This document shows positions 5,508 through 6,885 of a stretch of 6,885 nt of DNA, piece by piece (the first letter of the stretch is position 1; every line of letters starts with the position of its first letter). The notes under the pieces were generated by a model. The model worked only from the letters and a program-made list of their open reading frames with translations. It was not told the origin of the DNA and did no database searches. The stretch is from the NCBI GenBank assembly GCA_007124105.1, contig SLFT01000283.1, positions 1-6,885 of the forward strand. The letters run 5' to 3'. Origin of the DNA: Candidatus Hydrogenedentota bacterium. GTDB taxonomy: Bacteria > Hydrogenedentota > Hydrogenedentia > Hydrogenedentales > CAITNO01. Both the position numbers and the translations under genes were made by a program.

Positions 5508-5674
5508 ACAACTTTCTGGCATGGCGGCGCATGTTTGCGCCGTAGTGCGCCGGGCGTGTCGGGACTGTTTCATGGTGATGCAGGGAACATACTTTTTTTC
5601 GATTACGAATCACGAATGACGATTGCGAAGACTATGCGCAGGTCACGGTATTTGTAGACGCATGGAGACAGTGC
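5508..5674. other. Divergent intergenic region between hydrolase and terminase genes
   Basis: The 167 bases contain a GC-rich stretch (about 5520-5570), the T7 run, the heptamer repeat and, at 5664-5668, GGAGA, the terminase ribosome site six bases before its first ATG. I see no convincing -35/-10 pair for either gene. The GC-rich part could still code for an N-terminal extension of the hydrolase up to 5573. Confidence 0.5.
5602..5628. repeat. 7-bp tandem repeat, ATNACGA units
   Basis: ATTACGA (5602-5608), ATCACGA (5609-5615) and ATGACGA (5616-5622) are three successive heptamers differing only at the third base. A decayed fourth follows (TTGCGA, 5623-5628). It lies in the divergent gap between the hydrolase and terminase genes, directly after a run of seven T (5593-5599). 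Heptamer arrays of this type are known as short tandem repeats in some bacterial genomes. Confidence 0.7.
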
Positions 5675-6885
5675 ATGATGACAGACAATTGCTTGAAAGA
5701 GAAAGAATTGCTTGCGGCGCTGGCGCGTCGTGGGTTGGATGGGGACGCCGCGGCGCGGTGGCTGGGGTTGGCGCGGCGCGAGCGCTTCGCGGCGACCTAT
5801 CTGACCGACCGCGAGGGACGGCCATGGCGGGCGCGTCCTTATCAACGGGATTCATTGGAGTCGCGGGCGTTGCGCAAAGTTCATTGCGACGGACGCGACG
5901 TGGGCAAGACCGCGGAAATTGAAATCATCGCCTGTTGGGCCATGGTGGCGTGTCCTGATTCAGAGATGTTGATTGCCACGCAATGCGAAAACCATTTGTT
6001 CCCCCTGATGCATCGTCTGGCCCGCCGTTTTCAGACCACGCCCGCTTTCGCGCCGTCCCTGGCGGAGATGCGCCGTTCGCCGTCGTGGCATTTCCGGTTT
6101 TCGAACAACTTTGCGCTCTGGGGACGCATAGCCGGCCCGCGCGGCATCAATTTCCAGGGCATGCACGTGGACTGGCAGATAGTTGACGAGGCGCAAGAGA
6201 TGACGGAAACATCGTGGGGCGAGTTGTACCAGGCGCTGAATGGCGGCGGGCGCCGCTGGGTGTACGGCGTGCCCAATGGATTGCGCAACACCTTTTACCG
6301 CATGACCTGCATGACCGACTTCGAGCAATACAACTGGCCGAGCAGTTTGAACCCGGAGTTCACCCGCGAGAAGGAAGCCGAGCTGGCCCGACTTTATGGG
6401 GGCCGCATGTCCCCGGGCTATATTCATCGCGTGTTGGGGCAACATGGCGAACCGGCCCACGCGGTGTTCGCGTTGGACGATTATCTTGCCTGTGTAGACA
6501 GGGGCCTGAGCGACGTGTCGCAGGTGGTGCGCGAGGGAGACGACTTTGCCGCGCCGGCGGGGATTGCGCCGGGTCGCTATTACCTGGGCTGCGATCTGGG
6601 CTACGCCCGCGACCCCTCGGAATTCATGGTGTATCTTGACGCGCCGCCGCACGTGGTGAATGTGCTGCGGGTTCGGCTCGAGGGCGTAAACTACAATCGG
6701 CAACAGCACATTATTGAGACACTGGATCAGGCGTACCAGTTTCAACGTATCGGCCTTGACGCCGGCAACAACGGACGCGCCGTGGCGCACGCGCTGATGG
6801 CGCATGGTCACGACTGGTGTCGTCGGGTGGACGCCATCGAGTTCGGCGCGACGCTGGACGTGGACATGATGCCGGACGGACGCCC
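5675..6885 (+). CDS. terL: Phage-type terminase large subunit (DNA-packaging ATPase/nuclease), C-terminus cut off by window edge
   Basis: The frame is open from the double ATG at 5675/5678 to the right edge (403 complete codons). The start has a GGAGA site at 5664-5668. The N-terminal 50 residues are helical. PYQ (55-57) fits the adenine-recognition Q motif. DGRDVGKT (72-79) is a terminase-type Walker A, with Lys78 and Thr79. QIVDE (168-172) is Walker B, with Asp171 and catalytic Glu172, followed by AQEM. VYGVPNG (196-202) fits the coupling motif. The RNase H-like nuclease starts with GCDLGYARDPSEF (Asp307) and continues with IGLDAGNNG (Asp362). The third catalytic acid would lie beyond the window. 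Terminase large subunits cut concatemeric DNA and drive it into procapsids through the portal. The family assignment is firm, but whether it belongs to a live prophage, a remnant or a gene-transfer agent cannot be told here. Aspartate at position 75 in the Walker A loop, where glycine or a small residue is common, is a minor oddity. No frameshift is seen. Confidence 0.92.
   Translation, partial: MMTDNCLKEKELLAALARRGLDGDAAARWLGLARRERFAATYLTDREGRPWRARPYQRDSLESRALRKVHCDGRDVGKTAEIEIIACWAMVACPDSEMLIATQCENHLFPLMHRLARRFQTTPAFAPSLAEMRRSPSWHFRFSNNFALWGRIAGPRGINFQGMHVDWQIVDEAQEMTETSWGELYQALNGGGRRWVYGVPNGLRNTFYRMTCMTDFEQYNWPSSLNPEFTREKEAELARLYGGRMSPGYIHRVLGQHGEPAHAVFALDDYLACVDRGLSDVSQVVREGDDFAAPAGIAPGRYYLGCDLGYARDPSEFMVYLDAPPHVVNVLRVRLEGVNYNRQQHIIETLDQAYQFQRIGLDAGNNGRAVAHALMAHGHDWCRRVDAIEFGATLDVDMMPDGR

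Noticed and set aside
5593..5599. T7 run as a terminator tail
   Set aside because: No stable stem directly precedes it on the plus strand, and no plus-strand gene ends nearby.
5960..6811. A 283-codon open frame on the minus strand
   Set aside because: It lies wholly antisense to the terminase gene, whose ATPase and nuclease motifs are complete. High GC at third positions makes long antisense frames common, and the translation shows no known motifs.

Overview
The window is bacterial DNA of fairly high GC, with well-spaced genes that mostly have their own promoters and leaders. Nothing in it fixes the species. The mix of a large DUF3592 membrane protein, a uroporphyrinogen-decarboxylase-like (URO-D-like) protein of the corrinoid methyltransferase type, a lipoprotein with a 3D domain and a secreted alpha/beta hydrolase, together with short intergenic tandem repeats, suggests an uncultured Gram-negative lineage such as Hydrogenedentota, Planctomycetota or a relative. 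That placement is an inference of low confidence.

Layout. Bases 1-1770 (minus strand) hold a DUF3592 multi-pass membrane protein that is open at the left window edge; its frame has no stop from base 1770 to base 1. It is transcribed divergently from a URO-D-like gene (2007-3011, plus). A 465-base gap follows (3012-3476). It contains a 99-bp MITE-like element with 27-bp imperfect terminal inverted repeats and apparent TA target duplication. The element appears to have landed inside one arm of an older 12-bp inverted repeat. Two more hairpins and a weak promoter lie in the same gap.

The right half begins with a 150-residue helical protein (3477-3929) that loosely resembles P27-type phage terminase small subunits. 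Immediately after its stop, a promoter with a perfect TATAAT box leads to a small lipoprotein with a complete 3D (three-aspartate) domain (4050-4502). Facing it is a secreted alpha/beta hydrolase (4602-5507, minus). The last gene (5675 to the right edge, plus) is a phage-type terminase large subunit with ATPase and nuclease motifs, cut off by the window end.

How the genes may work together. The terminase large subunit, and possibly the small-subunit-like protein, point to the left boundary of a prophage, a prophage remnant or a gene-transfer-agent-like locus that would continue to the right. The 3D lipoprotein could act on or bind peptidoglycan, and the hydrolase looks like an ordinary exported esterase. 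The hydrolase lies in the opposite orientation between the two packaging-like genes, and each of its flanks carries a different short tandem repeat (10-bp units at 4519-4556, 7-bp units at 5602-5628). The left half (DUF3592, URO-D-like) shows no link to phage functions.
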